Shown here piece after piece: positions 23,171 through 34,326 of a stretch of DNA of 64,000 nt. The notes under the pieces are model-generated. The model ran no database searches. It saw only the letters and a list, made by a program, of their open reading frames with translations, and was not told the DNA's origin. Source of the stretch: Anaeramoeba flamelloides. Taxonomy: Eukaryota; Metamonada; Anaeramoebidae. The position numbers and the translations under genes were made by a program. How positions within the stretch are numbered: the stretch's first letter is position 1; each line of letters starts with the position of its first letter. The DNA is taken from assembly GCA_027625915.1 (NCBI GenBank), contig JANTQA010000029.1, positions 5,828,001 to 5,892,000 on the forward strand, written 5' to 3'.

Positions 23171-24697
23171 TTCAAAATAGAAAAACATTTATTTTAAAAA
23201 AGAATACTTTAAACATTTGGTTTTTTAAAAAACACTTTTTAATTTTAATTTTTATTTACTTAATTTTATTTTGATAAAATTTCAAATACATTTATAATTC
23301 AACAAAATCTAAAGAAACATATAACGACAGCAAACAATTATTTAATAAAAATTCTCTGAACAATAGTTCAACAATAAGAATATTTAAATCTTTTATAATA
23401 AACAAAAAAGATATGGGTTAGAAATGTTCAATTATGATACAAAAACTATAAATTATTTAAATTCTTGGTTTTAATTCATACATGACTGGAATATGTAAAA
23501 TAAATAGAAGTTCACTGATTTTTTTTTGGAAACAGTAATCTGAAATTGAAAATATTGAAATATCAGTAAATTATCAAAAATTAAAATTCATAAAAAAAAG
23601 AAAAAAAAATATGTCACTTATTTTATAACAATGAATAATTTTAATCAGAGAATTTAAAAAAAAATCAATTTGGATTTAGAAGAATCAAACCAAACAATAT
23701 ATATATATATCCCTAAGCGCCCTGTATTTGCCTAAATTTGATCAAGTTTAAATTAAATTTTTAAAATGATATAGATATACTAATATATTAATTTTCTTAT
23801 TTGTCTTAAATACATATTTAGAGTATAATAAAAAGTCAAAATAGCTCAAAGATAAAGTAGTTATGTTTTTGTATTTTTCTTTGATGTTTTTAGAAAAAAA
23901 AAAATAATATTATTCATTTACACATTTTCTTTTGAGATTTATATATATATATTATTATTTTTCAATAAGAAATCTTAAAACAATACCAGTAATTAAAACC
24001 CGAATACATTAATTTATTAAAAATAAAAAATCAAAAAACGTAGTTAATTTTTGGATAAAAAAATAAATAAAACAATAAATAATTCAAGAATTTTTCATTT
24101 TTCTATTTTAAGATATAATTTCAATAAATATTGAATCAAGAGAAAAATGAAATTCATTTATTTAGGACAAAATTAAAAGTTTAATATGATTAATTTTCGA
24201 AAACTTCAATTTGAGCAATAGAAAATACTTTAAAAAATAATAATAATAATAAATTGTCAAATAATTTCATCTATTAAATTGGATTTAAACTAGTAAAAAT
24301 TTTTCATTAGATAAAGTTATCATCCAATGAATTTAATAGAAAATAAACTAAACTATTTTTCAAAAATTTTGACTCACTTTATAATTTTAATGGGAGTTGT
24401 TTTAAGGGTTTATTCCAGTATTCTTTTCAAAAAATATTTTAAAATTTTTGGATCAGAATCATTTTTTCTAATTTTGTAAATTTTAGTTTTGTTTTTTCAA
24501 ATTTTTATTCTTGTTTTTCCTTTTTTTTTTTAAAAAAAAAAGATCATGTGGAAAAAAAAAGAGATCTTCAAAAAGAAAAAATAATCACTATGAAAATGAG
24601 ACTATGTAAGGTCTTTGAAAATGGATTTAATTATTCATAAAAAATCTTCTTGTTCAATTTTTTTTCAGTAAAATTTCAGTAATAAAAAATCCATAAG

Positions 24698-24902
24698 GCT
24701 CATTTCAAAAATTGTGACTCACTTTTTTTTAGTTTTTGGTTTTATTTTTTTTTTTAATGTTTAATATATCAGGCTTTTATATATTTAGAATGACTTAAAA
24801 GTTAATTACAAATCATATTTAGTTATTAATGGTTCTTGGATACGAAAGGATAATTTTTTTTTCAATTTATTATTTCAGGTGAGTCCCAATTTTTGAAAAA
24901 GT
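24698..24902. mobile_element. Family X small inverted-repeat element, copy 1
   Basis: About 200 bp bounded by TTTCAAAAATTGTGACTCAC on the left and an imperfect reverse complement (GTGAGTCCCAATTTTTGAAA) on the right. A second, inverted copy lies at 28974-29170. It is nested in a family T element. Confidence 0.65.
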
Positions 24903-25402
24903 GTTTAGTTAAACATGATCTAGACCTAAATTAAACTTTCTAGTGAGGTAATGTCTCTTCTATTTTTCAAAATTAATAACTCCTTAATTGAATTTTGTGA
25001 ATTATCTTTGATGACTCAAAATAACAAATCCAATTTCAAAAACATTAAAAATCCAGAGTGTTTACTTTATCGAAGCACTTAGTCAAAATTGTATCCTATT
25101 TATTTTTCTTGTCTGGGTACGTTATTTTTTCACATTTTTTATCCTAGCTTCTAAAAAAATGATTATTATTAAAAATTTTTTAACAATAATAAAATAATCT
25201 TCCAAACCAATTTTTCTTTTTTTTGAATTTTGTAATTACAAAAAATTTGAAAAATATATATTAAGGTAAAAATTGAATTTTTCAATCTAAATTAATACAG
25301 ATTTTGGGAAATAATTTTTGATTTATGGTCTCTTATTCAATAATATTGTTTATTTTATATCTATATTTTAATAGGTCAAAAAATATAAAATTATAAAAAT
25401 TA

Positions 25403-25598
25403 TAGTCAGTTTCACTTTTAAGGCACAAACTTTCAACGAAATTTAAGGCACAAAAAAATCTCAAATTAAGGCACAAAATTTGGAATTTTTTTTTTACAAT
25501 TTATTTTTACTAGAATTTGAATTTTGTGCCTTAATTTGAGATTTTTTTTGTGCCTTCAATTTCGTTGAAAGTTTGTGTCTTAAAAGTGAAACTGACTG
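25403..25598. mobile_element. Palindromic TA-flanked MITE (family A), copy 2
   Basis: 196 bp near-perfect palindrome with TA on both sides. The first base has drifted (TAGTCAG instead of CAGTCAG). It is inserted in a family T element at a different point from copy 1; the 48754-50248 element has no insertion at either place. Confidence 0.9.
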
Positions 25599-26235
25599 TA
25601 AAAAAAAAAATCAATTATTAAACTGAAACGAACTATTAGTCAAAATCATTTGAATTTGAAAAAAAATTCTTGTTGAAAAAATTTCCAAATTTTATAATGA
25701 AAAAAAATATGATTTTTTTTTCTAATTTTAATTTATAATTTTTTTATTCTTAAATTGTTTAAAATCTAATATTTATATTACCAGAGAATGATAATCAATA
25801 GATATAGATATTTACTTTATGATGTCAAAATAGCTTTTGTAATAGATAAAATATTTAATCAAGTTAATTAGGCTATGTTGGGGTGAAAAAAAAACCCAAA
25901 AAAAAATTACCAGTAAAGTAGGATATGCTTTAATCATTAAAGAGAAGAGGTTTTTGATGTCAAGACAAACTTTTCAAAAAAAAAAAAAAAAATTTTTTTT
26001 TGACAAAATTTCAATGGAAAGACAATAACATCACAATAACCAAATAAAATTATACAAAGGTTGAAAAATTTTTTTCTAGTGATTTTTTTAATTAATGTAA
26101 CTATATAATTTTTAATCATAAATTTTTCTTTCAAAGATAATTATTTATAAATTCTGTATCTTATAATCCTTTGTTAACAATTGAAATTAAAAATTTTATT
26201 TCGAAGGATATTAGTATATTTTGGGGTTCTAATGG

Positions 26236-27141
26236 ATATATATATATATATATACTAAATTTTCCAAATTTGTGTGAACCTTTCACACTATTATTCACAT
26301 AAAATTGAAATGTAAAATTTTTCATAAATTGAACTAAAAAAAAAAATTGTTATTCCAATTATTAACCTTGATAAATAGAAAATAATTTATTTTTTTGTTT
26401 ATATTAACAATATCAGATGTTTTGATCTCTTTTTTTTTTTTTTTACAAAAATGATTCCCAAAAAAATATCAAATTTTGGAGTGTGAATTCACAAAATAAA
26501 AAAATTTCTAAAATTTCTCTTAATAACTGTTTTGATCATGATTCTACTTTCAGAGTGTATATAACTATTTATAATTTTATTGTTTTAGTGATTTTTTCAT
26601 GGTTTACTTTACATTTTTATTCACATCAGTAACATTTTTTGTAACAAAATTCACAAACAAAATGAAAAAATTGGAACAATGGTTGAAAGTAGGTATTTTT
26701 TTTTCAAAGCAGAACCATCTAACTAATCAATTATAATTTTTTTTTTTTTAAATTCATATTACAAAATATTAGAGCTTTTCTTAAAAATAATTTTTGCATG
26801 AAAAAATAAAAAAAAACACTCTGTATTTTTGTGATTGATACTTTGTTGATGTAACAAAAAGAATAAAATAAAATAATAAAAAAATAGTCTTTTTATTTCT
26901 AAAAAAAAATATATAAATAATCAAAATTTACCAAAAAAGATTCCAAAAAGCATAATAAGAGAAATTGTATAAATCTTGGAAAAATCGTTTTCAAAGAAAG
27001 AAAATAGATTGAAAAGTTAAAACAGATTTTATATGAAATTATTTTTGATTTTTTTTTTTAAATAAAAAATTAAATTAAATGTTAAGTTGTACTAAAACTA
27101 AAATAATTCCACTTAATTAAAAAAGAAGTGAGTAACGTTCT
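26236..27141. other. Stretch without a recognised gene
   Basis: A+T-rich sequence between a family T element and the 3' end of the PROPPIN gene. An AT microsatellite lies at 26238-26253. Nothing else is recognised. Confidence 0.5.
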
Positions 27142-30100
27142 TTAATCAAGTAAAAGGTTAAATTCATCTTCTATATCATTTTTATTTTTACTTTCCAAAT
27201 TCTTTTCCTTTTTCTGTATCAGTTTTAAAATTTTATCATTACTTTTTTCCTTTAAATTTTTCATAGTATTGCCATTCTTCTGATCTATTTGATTAATATT
27301 TTCTTTTTGCTCTTTTTTTTCGTTATTTTGTTGTTTTTTTGAGATTATTAATATTTCTTCTTCCTCGGTTTCTTCGTCGTTTTCATTTAAGTTTTCTTTT
27401 TGAATCTCCTTTTGATCATTTTGAATCTCATTTTGATCAGTTAATTTAAGATTTTCTTGAGATATTTCCTTTTTTATATTTTCGATATCTTGTTCATTTT
27501 TTTCAATGGGTATTCTTTTTTCTTGGATTATTTTATAATAAGAAACTTCTTTTAAACAATATATTTCTGATTGTTTTGAATTAATTAAATATTTTTGTAC
27601 AATTCCAGACAAATAGACAATTATCAAATAACCATTTTCACTAAACTCGCAAACAAAATCATTATTCTTTCCTTGAATATTCGCAAAGCTTCGTATAGGC
27701 TTTTCGGTCGTTATTAATTCATTTTTATGTGTTTGAATTTTATATAATCTAATATTTCCATTGTGATAGACAACTGCAAGTAAAGTATTATCTTTGCTCA
27801 TGGTAACAGATTTTATTTCGTTTTTTTTTTTGATACCAGTTTTAAATTCTTGATATAATCCTTGATTTTTTAATGAAAATATTTTTGTTAAACATCCATC
27901 TTGTGGAACAACACATATCCAATTTCCTTTCTTATTGAATTTAAGGAATTGGTATCTATAATCGCCAAAACTAAATTAGTAGAATAATAATGTTTATTAA
28001 ATGAAAAAAAAACCAAAAAAAGAATAAATTAATATCAAAAAATAATTAATGTTATTGTATTTTTTTTTTTTTTGATTTTCCCATTTTGGGTTTAATTAAT
28101 TCATCTCAAACCAATTCATTTGTTAAAAAGTGCAGTAAATAAACTTTTAAAACTTTAATTAACCATTTACAGAAAAAATTTATCAAATCAAAAAAAATTG
28201 TCAAATCGATTTTAATTGTAAAATAGTAGTAAAAAGGGAAAATTTTTCAAATAATATTTAACTTTTTTTTTTACTGATCAATAAAGATATCTGAAATTGA
28301 AATTGTTCAAACTGGATTAATATCAATTTGTTGAACTCATAAAACCAATTTTACATAAATTGAAAAATCATAGATCAATAAAAAATCCAAAAAATTCAAT
28401 TTTAGTAAGGTTAACAATTGAAACTCAAATTTTTAAAAATTGAACAAACTTAAATTTTGGTTTCATTTGGTGTTTTGAATTCTATTTTAATTCTAATAAT
28501 AAAAATTTTTTTTGGTCTTATTTTTCTAATTTGTATTTGTTTTTAAAATGAAGGAAGAAATTAGGAAAAGGTTATTTGAAAATGATAACTTTCACAGCTA
28601 TTTTACAATTAAAATCCATTTGTCAATTATTTTTGATTTGATTGTTTTTTTTGTTTGGATAGTTATTCATAATATAAAATCAAAATCAAAATAATAAATC
28701 TAAAAATTAAATTATATTTATCATAATTAAATTTTTATTAAAATATGTATATTTTAGAAAAAAATAGAAGAAACTATCTTTAAATTTTTTTTAAGAAAAT
28801 AGAATAGATCAATTAAAAATAAAAAACAAATTAATAAAGTAATAAGATACTGAACTTCATTATTTATGATAGTAATTGAATTGTTTGATTAAAAATTAAT
28901 ATTAGTGGTTTATGGTGGAAATTGGTTAGTTATTTCCTGTATTAAAATAACAATAGAAAAATTATAAACACCATTTCAAAAATTGTGACTCGCCTGAAAT
29001 AATAAATTGAAATATATAATTTATCCTTTAGTATTCAAGAACAACTAATAATTAAATCTGATTTATAATTCACTTTTAAATCATTCTTAATATATAAAAA
29101 CCTGATATTTTAAAAATTATAAAAAAAAAAAATAAAACCAAAAACTAAAAAAAAGTGAATAACATTTTTTAAAAAGAGTATAACAGATATTTATTTTTTC
29201 GCAAAAAAAGTAGTATTTTTTACTAATGTGAAAAAAAAAATATTGAGTGAATTTTTCTCTCTCCAAAATTAGTACTATGATAGTGCTAACTTCTCATGGA
29301 TTATTGATCACATTTTTTAAAATCAAAAAAAAAAAATATTTTGACTATTTTTTTAGTGACTTTCTCCGATTCCCTAAAAAACTTTACTAAGGTTTTACCC
29401 TATGCCCAAAGTCTTCACTGTTTGGTTTTGTTTTCATAAGATATTTTTTGAAAATATCTTGGTTCCCTATCCATTTCATTTTTTTTTAAATTACTTATGC
29501 TTATTTGTTTGTATTTTTTTTCAAAGATCTCAAAAGTGAAAATTTTAAACGAGCTTTGTTCAAATTAAACACTTGAAAATTTTCAACAAAACAGAAGTCA
29601 AAACAGTACAAAAAGATGATCTTTCAACAACTGTCAAAAATAAAACCAAAATCCAAAAGAAAAAAAAAACAAAGTGCAAAAAAATGTTTTTTAAAACAGT
29701 TCAGGAAACAGTTCAAGTAACAATTTCCAACTGTTTTCTAGATTATTTAAACAAACTTTTTTTTGTTCTACATTTTTAATTTGACACAAAAAAAAGAAAA
29801 AAAAATAATCGTCTTAATTTTACGATTTGTTTCTTGGTTTTTCCTCGTCTTGTCTTGATTTTCACATTTTTTGGCTGAATTCAATAAAATATCTTATGGT
29901 ATTCACCACTCTCTTGCTCCTCCAATCTGCATATTATTTTTTAATCACTCGAGAACCAAAATTGGAGATATTTTTTCTTTTCTTTCTCTCTAGAAATCGT
30001 AATCTTTACACTCAAGCTAAAGCTCTCGCAAAGATTACTATTTCTCTCAAGACAAAAAGAAAAAATATCTCCAATTTTGGATCTACTCATGAAAATAATA

Positions 30101-33100
30101 TGCATATTTCCTCGCGATCGAATGAATAACAACGGATATTTTATTACTGAACTTACACTGAAAAAAAGTTAAAAACAAGATTTTTTGCAAATATTTAAAT
30201 TCATTTTAAAAGACATTACATAGTCTCATTTATATTAGTGATTTTTTGTCTTTTTGAAGATCTTTTTTTTTTTCCATATGATCTTTTTAAAAAAAAAAAA
30301 CAAAAGAAAAAGAAAAACAATGGAAACACAAAAGAAAAAGAAAAACAAAAATTTGAAAAAGCAAAACAAAAAAATTAGAAAAATTAAAAAAAAAAAAAAT
30401 TTGAAAATGAAAAACAAAAATTTGATAAAATTTGCAAAAATATTTTTTTTTATAAGAATATTGGATAAACCCTCAAAACAACATTCACTAACATTATAAA
30501 CCAAGTCAAAATTTTTGAAAAATAGTCTGTTTTCTAAAAAAATAATAAGAATACTCGGTTATCAAAAAAAAAAAAATAAACAATCATAAAAAAATTCAAT
30601 AGAAACTACTAAAAGATAATTTGGAAAAATATATTTTGAAAAATAATAATTTTTTTTTATTTTTAATTTCAAAGTATTAAAAATTGATGATAATTAAAAA
30701 AAATATTTTTTGGAAAAAGATCAAAATTATAATTTTTAGGAGTGGTAGTAAAGTTTGTTCCATATTGTTGAAAGAATACAAAATATTTGAAAATATTTCA
30801 ACAAATAGAAAAAAAGTCTAATATTTTGTATTAAAGAAATAATTAAAATTTTATTTTTAATCTTCAAGGAAAAGAAATGAACCTGGCAAAGTTCATCTCA
30901 ACTTTTATTTTTTTGATTTTTCTGATACCTTTGAATCAAAAATATCAATATATAATGATATTTATCATATAATACAATTTATATCATTATACTAAACTCA
31001 TTTTAAAAGAACAAAATATATTTTTTTAAAAAAAAATTATTAAAAACTTGAGACTCATTTTTGAATTTCAAATGAGAAAAAAAATAAAAAACTTTGTGTT
31101 TTCGATTTACTTAATAACTATTTATTAATTGAATTTTCAAAACTTTAATATTAAACTTTGATTTTTTCGTTTTAATTACCCAATTTCTTTGAAATAAACT
31201 ATTTTTCAAAAATATTTACTCGATTTATAATGTTATTGTAAATTGTTTTACAAGGTTTTATCATAGATTCTAATCAAAATAAATATTTTCAATTTTTAGT
31301 TCAAAATCATTTTTTCTAATTTAGTACATTGTTTTATGGCCATTTTTCAATTTTTTTTTTTCTTTTTCTCTTTTCTTTTGTTTTTTTGATGAAAAATTTT
31401 TTGTTTTTCTTTTTTTTGTTTTTGCTTTTGGTGTTTTTCTTTTTTTTTAAATTTTAATTTTGTTTTTCTTTTTCTTTATTTTATTGATCTTTTTTTTTTT
31501 TTATCAGAAAAACTATCATATGGAAAAAAAAAAGATCTTTGAAAATATCAATAAAAATTAAAAAAAAATTGAGGCAAATGTAATGTCTTTTAAAGTGCAT
31601 ATATTTATCATAAAATCTTCTTTTTAGCCTTTTTTTTCATTGAAATTTCACCAATAAAAATGATTTAAAAGACATTTTTTTAAAGAAAAACCAGAATATT
31701 ACAATTTTTAGGATTTTTGAGGACTCGGAATGAAAAAAGATTATTCGTATCAAAAATTTGGAAAAATTTTTGAACAAAACTAAAATCATTTTTTTACATA
31801 TTATGCAAGTTAAGGATACTCCACTTTATTTTAAAGTATAGTTATACCCTCACCCGAAACTTTATTTTATTTAAAATGGTGTAACGAATTGCTAGATAAA
31901 GGAAATATTTCACTTTTCGATTGTTTCCAAGGTAAATTTCAAATTTGGATCGGAAAAAATACTTTTAACTAAATTAGTAAAAATTTTAGAAAAAAACTTC
32001 ATCAATTTTATATTTTTAACAATTACTATTAACTTTTCATTCTTTTAAGTTCGATAAATAGGAAGTTAAAAAAAAAAAAAATCTGAACTGATTATCAAAT
32101 TTGATGAGTCCTTAAGAATTTCCAGATAAAATTTCAATTTACTTTTCAAAATTAATTCTTAATTATTTTTTTTTTTTATTTTGGTATTTCTGGAATTTAA
32201 TTAATTCTTTAATATGATTAACATATACAACTAGGTTTGTAGTATTATTATTTTATAAATCAAAAAGTGAAGATATTTTTATTCAAAAAGCATCAATCTT
32301 GTATTAGGGTGAAATATTACAATTCCTTAATAAATATTCAAGGTTAAAAAAAAATTTGTAATCCGTGCTTTTTTAGCTAATTAAGGATTTTCCATATTTT
32401 ATACTCAATCGCAATTACTGTTATTTTTCACTGACTATTTATTGAACTTGAAAGAATGAAAAAAATGGATCTTGTTAAATTTTCTAAAATTGATGAAGTT
32501 TTTTTCAAAAATTTTTACTAATTTAGTTAAAAGCATTTTTTTCGATCCAAATTTGAAATTTACCTTGAAAAGGTTCCAAAATCCAAAAGTCCCTCCACTT
32601 TATATTTGAATGTAATGGGGTTAAATTCAAGATAAGAACAGAGATATACTTCAAAATTATCAAGAGAGAAATTTCAGCCAGAGGTAACCAAAATCAACTT
32701 GTATTGTTCAAAAATTTGAAAGAGTTTTTGTGATTAATAATTGTTTTAAAATTTCAAATAACCCAAAAATTGCAGTATTTTGATTTTCCTTCAATAAATA
32801 ACCAATAAAAGATTTTTTTGTATTTTGTCACATTCGATTTTATATTCTCATAGAGCCTACATTTAGATTTTCCTTAAGCGCACAATAAATTAAATCGTTT
32901 TTTGTTTTGTACCCCGATCCTCAGAGAGCATAAAATATGGATAAATACATAAAAAGAGACAAAAATGTTTTTGATCATTTCTGGTTTTCAATTAAAATAT
33001 GAAAGCCATTAAAAAAAAAAATCCACAAAAAACAAAAAGGACACAACATTGAAATACTTTGGGGATGAATTTTTCATTAAAATAAAAAGGACAATAATCT

Positions 33101-34326
33101 TATTTGTAGAAAATAAATGTAACAAAATTTTCAATCAGTTTTCAATAAAAAAGTTTTTAAAATCCCATTACTTTTCAACTTTTTAATTCTTATAATCAAA
33201 CTTTGGTAATAAATTATTAAATACCCCTTTTAGAATTGTGGACTTTTGATGATTTGTTTATAATTTTGAGTGTGATTTTTTTTGGTAAGCCAAATGAAAA
33301 TTTTGATCTTTTTATTTTACAATTAACAGCATTTGAATTTTGACTCTGAAGTAATACACATCTTCACCTTATTTTTTGCTTCTTCTTTTTTGCTGTGGTG
33401 ATAAATTTAATTCCAGGTCTCTCCTTTTCCAGTTCAGAATTTAACTTTACTAAATTTAATAGAGATCCACTACCTTTTGGTTTTTGAAGTGCAGGATCCC
33501 CAATTAAAAAAATGACAACTGAACAAAGGAAAATTAAAAAGGAAATTTCATCATTATCCTTTTTAAAATTCAAATACTTTAATGTAAGTTGTACCGTGGC
33601 TTTGAAATAATCTTTAATATCCATGAAAGCACGATCGAAAAGTTTTTTATTTTAATTTTTGCACTCACTTTGGCTCTCTTTCTTTTGTCATTTGTGTAGA
33701 TTCAAAAAATTCAAATTATCCAAATAGAGAAAAAAAAATAAATTTGTAAAAATTGGTGAATAAAACGCTTTCGCGAAGGCTTACCCTAAACCACGAGACT
33801 TTGAATCTTTTTCAAAGTTCTTAAGGAACACATCATTGTGCCATTTGATTGGGATTGCAAGAAGTTTGTCCTTGTTTTTGTTATATAACACATCCACTTC
33901 ACCATAGCTAAACTTGCCCGAAGCACTTTTGCCGTCCCATCTCTTCACAATTTCCTTTGTTGTTAAATTGATCATCCAAAATTCTTGTATTGTTAAGATA
34001 AACAAATGTTTCAAGGTTATTTTCACATCAATGATTTGAGAATCAAGCTCGATTTCCATGACAGATTTTAGATGCAGATCATCCCACAAAAACAGTTTTG
34101 TTGATGGGTATTCCTTATCAGTGTTGTCACCAACAAGCGCAAAGAGGTTACTTGAAGCCAAGGTAAAGACTTTTGAGATCCCAGTGGAAGTGAAAAGACG
34201 TGAAAAGACTCGAGTGAACTCCGAATCAGTGGAAAAAAGATGGAACCCAGTCTCATCGGCGATGGTGAAAAACTCTCCATCTGAAGTTATGTTTGCACTA
34301 CTAACAAGGTTTTTTTCGTTTGTCAT
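27142..34326 (-). CDS. PROPPIN beta-propeller (WIPI/Atg18 family), FRRG motif degenerate
   Basis: ATG at 34326; exon 1 34326-33785 ends TTAGG/GTAAGC; exon 2 27970-27142 starts after ctactaatttag. The phase joins cleanly (GG|T) to give 456 residues. The intron is 5814 nt. Order against WIPI proteins: SSANITSDGEFFTIADETGF (blade 1), ALVGDNTDKEYPSTKLFLWDD (the family's ALVGGG...YPPNKVxIWDD block), then FLKFNKKGNWICVV and LYQEFKTGIKKKNEIKS, and finally RSFANIQ near the last blade. PROPPINs bind PI3P/PI(3,5)P2 through F/L-R-R-G at the blade 5-6 junction and act in autophagy and endosomes. Here that motif is FKTG (residues 223-226), so both arginines are lost. A Glu/Lys/Asn-rich tail (about 330-456) ends EDEFNLLLD, which resembles an Atg8-binding LIR. 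Confidence 0.85.
28974..29170. mobile_element. Family X small inverted-repeat element, copy 2
   Basis: Reverse-complement relative of 24698-24902, starting CCATTTCAAAAATTGTGACTC, with a shared interior (GATTTATAATTCACTTTTAA). It lies in the PROPPIN intron. Confidence 0.6.
29928..30106. mobile_element. Palindromic element (family K) in the PROPPIN intron
   Basis: Left arm TGCATATTATTTTTTAATCA... and right arm ...TCATGAAAATAATATGCA. The inner arms AAATTGGAGATATTTTTTCT and GTAATCTTT pair with their complements around a loop near 30020. It is about 180 bp and would fold into one long hairpin. Both strands carry a related open frame, as expected of a palindrome. A single copy is seen. Confidence 0.75.
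30170..31625. repeat. Inverted pair of Y-type repeat segments
   Basis: 30170-30330 is the reverse complement of 31500-31625 (blocks around AGATCTTT, CCATATGAT and AAAGACATTAC). Both match 24525-24650 in the family T copy. Together they form a large imperfect palindrome inside the PROPPIN intron, with Lys-codon-like A-runs that produce spurious ORFs. Confidence 0.55.
31905..32600. mobile_element. Foldback element in the PROPPIN intron
   Basis: The left arm, about 31905-32060 (AAGGTAAATTTCAAATTTGG; TTTTAACTAAATTAGTAAAA; AACTTCATCAATTTTA), is repeated as the reverse complement at about 32425-32600. The spacer is about 370 bp and no ORF is seen. Confidence 0.75.
33100..33342. mobile_element. Family I inverted-repeat element, copy c
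   Basis: Same plan as copies a and b. Left arm AACAAAATTTTCAATCAGTT, right arm GCCAAATGAAAATTTTGATC and TTTTACAATTAA, interior GACTTTTGATGATTTGTTT. It lies just downstream of the small ORF at 33364-33624. Confidence 0.7.
33364..33624 (-). CDS. Small predicted membrane protein nested in the PROPPIN intron
   Basis: An 86-residue frame with its own ATG, on the same strand as the host gene and 160 bp inside its 5.8 kb intron. It is less A+T-rich than the surrounding intron. It has one strongly hydrophobic segment (ISFLIFLCSVVIFLI, about residues 27-42), then a Pro/Gly turn (DPALQKPKGSGS), an amphipathic helix and a Lys/Arg-rich end (KKKKQKIR). That suggests a tail- or single-pass protein of an internal membrane. 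No family is recognised. Alternatives are a retained exon of the host gene, though the WIPI-like sequence is continuous without it, or a chance ORF. Confidence 0.45.
   Translation of the reverse strand: MDIKDYFKATVQLTLKYLNFKKDNDEISFLIFLCSVVIFLIGDPALQKPKGSGSLLNLVKLNSELEKERPGIKFITTAKKKKQKIR

Larger units (their letters stand above)
23711..26235. mobile_element. Family T element, copy with two nested insertions
   Basis: Left end ATATCCCTAAGCGCCCTGTA, right end TTTTGGGGTTCTAATGGATAT. It is co-linear with the 1.5 kb copy at 48754-50248 (blocks such as ACTAATATATTAATTTTCTT, TCTTATTCAATAATATTG and GACAAACTTTTCAAAAA). The extra length comes from a family A MITE at 25403-25598 and about 0.7 kb at about 24350-25150 holding a second small element (family X). 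No transposase frame is seen, so it is non-autonomous. Confidence 0.8.

Noticed and set aside
30235-30504. Overlapping Lys-rich and Phe-rich ORFs
   Set aside because: Low-complexity A/T runs in a repeat segment.
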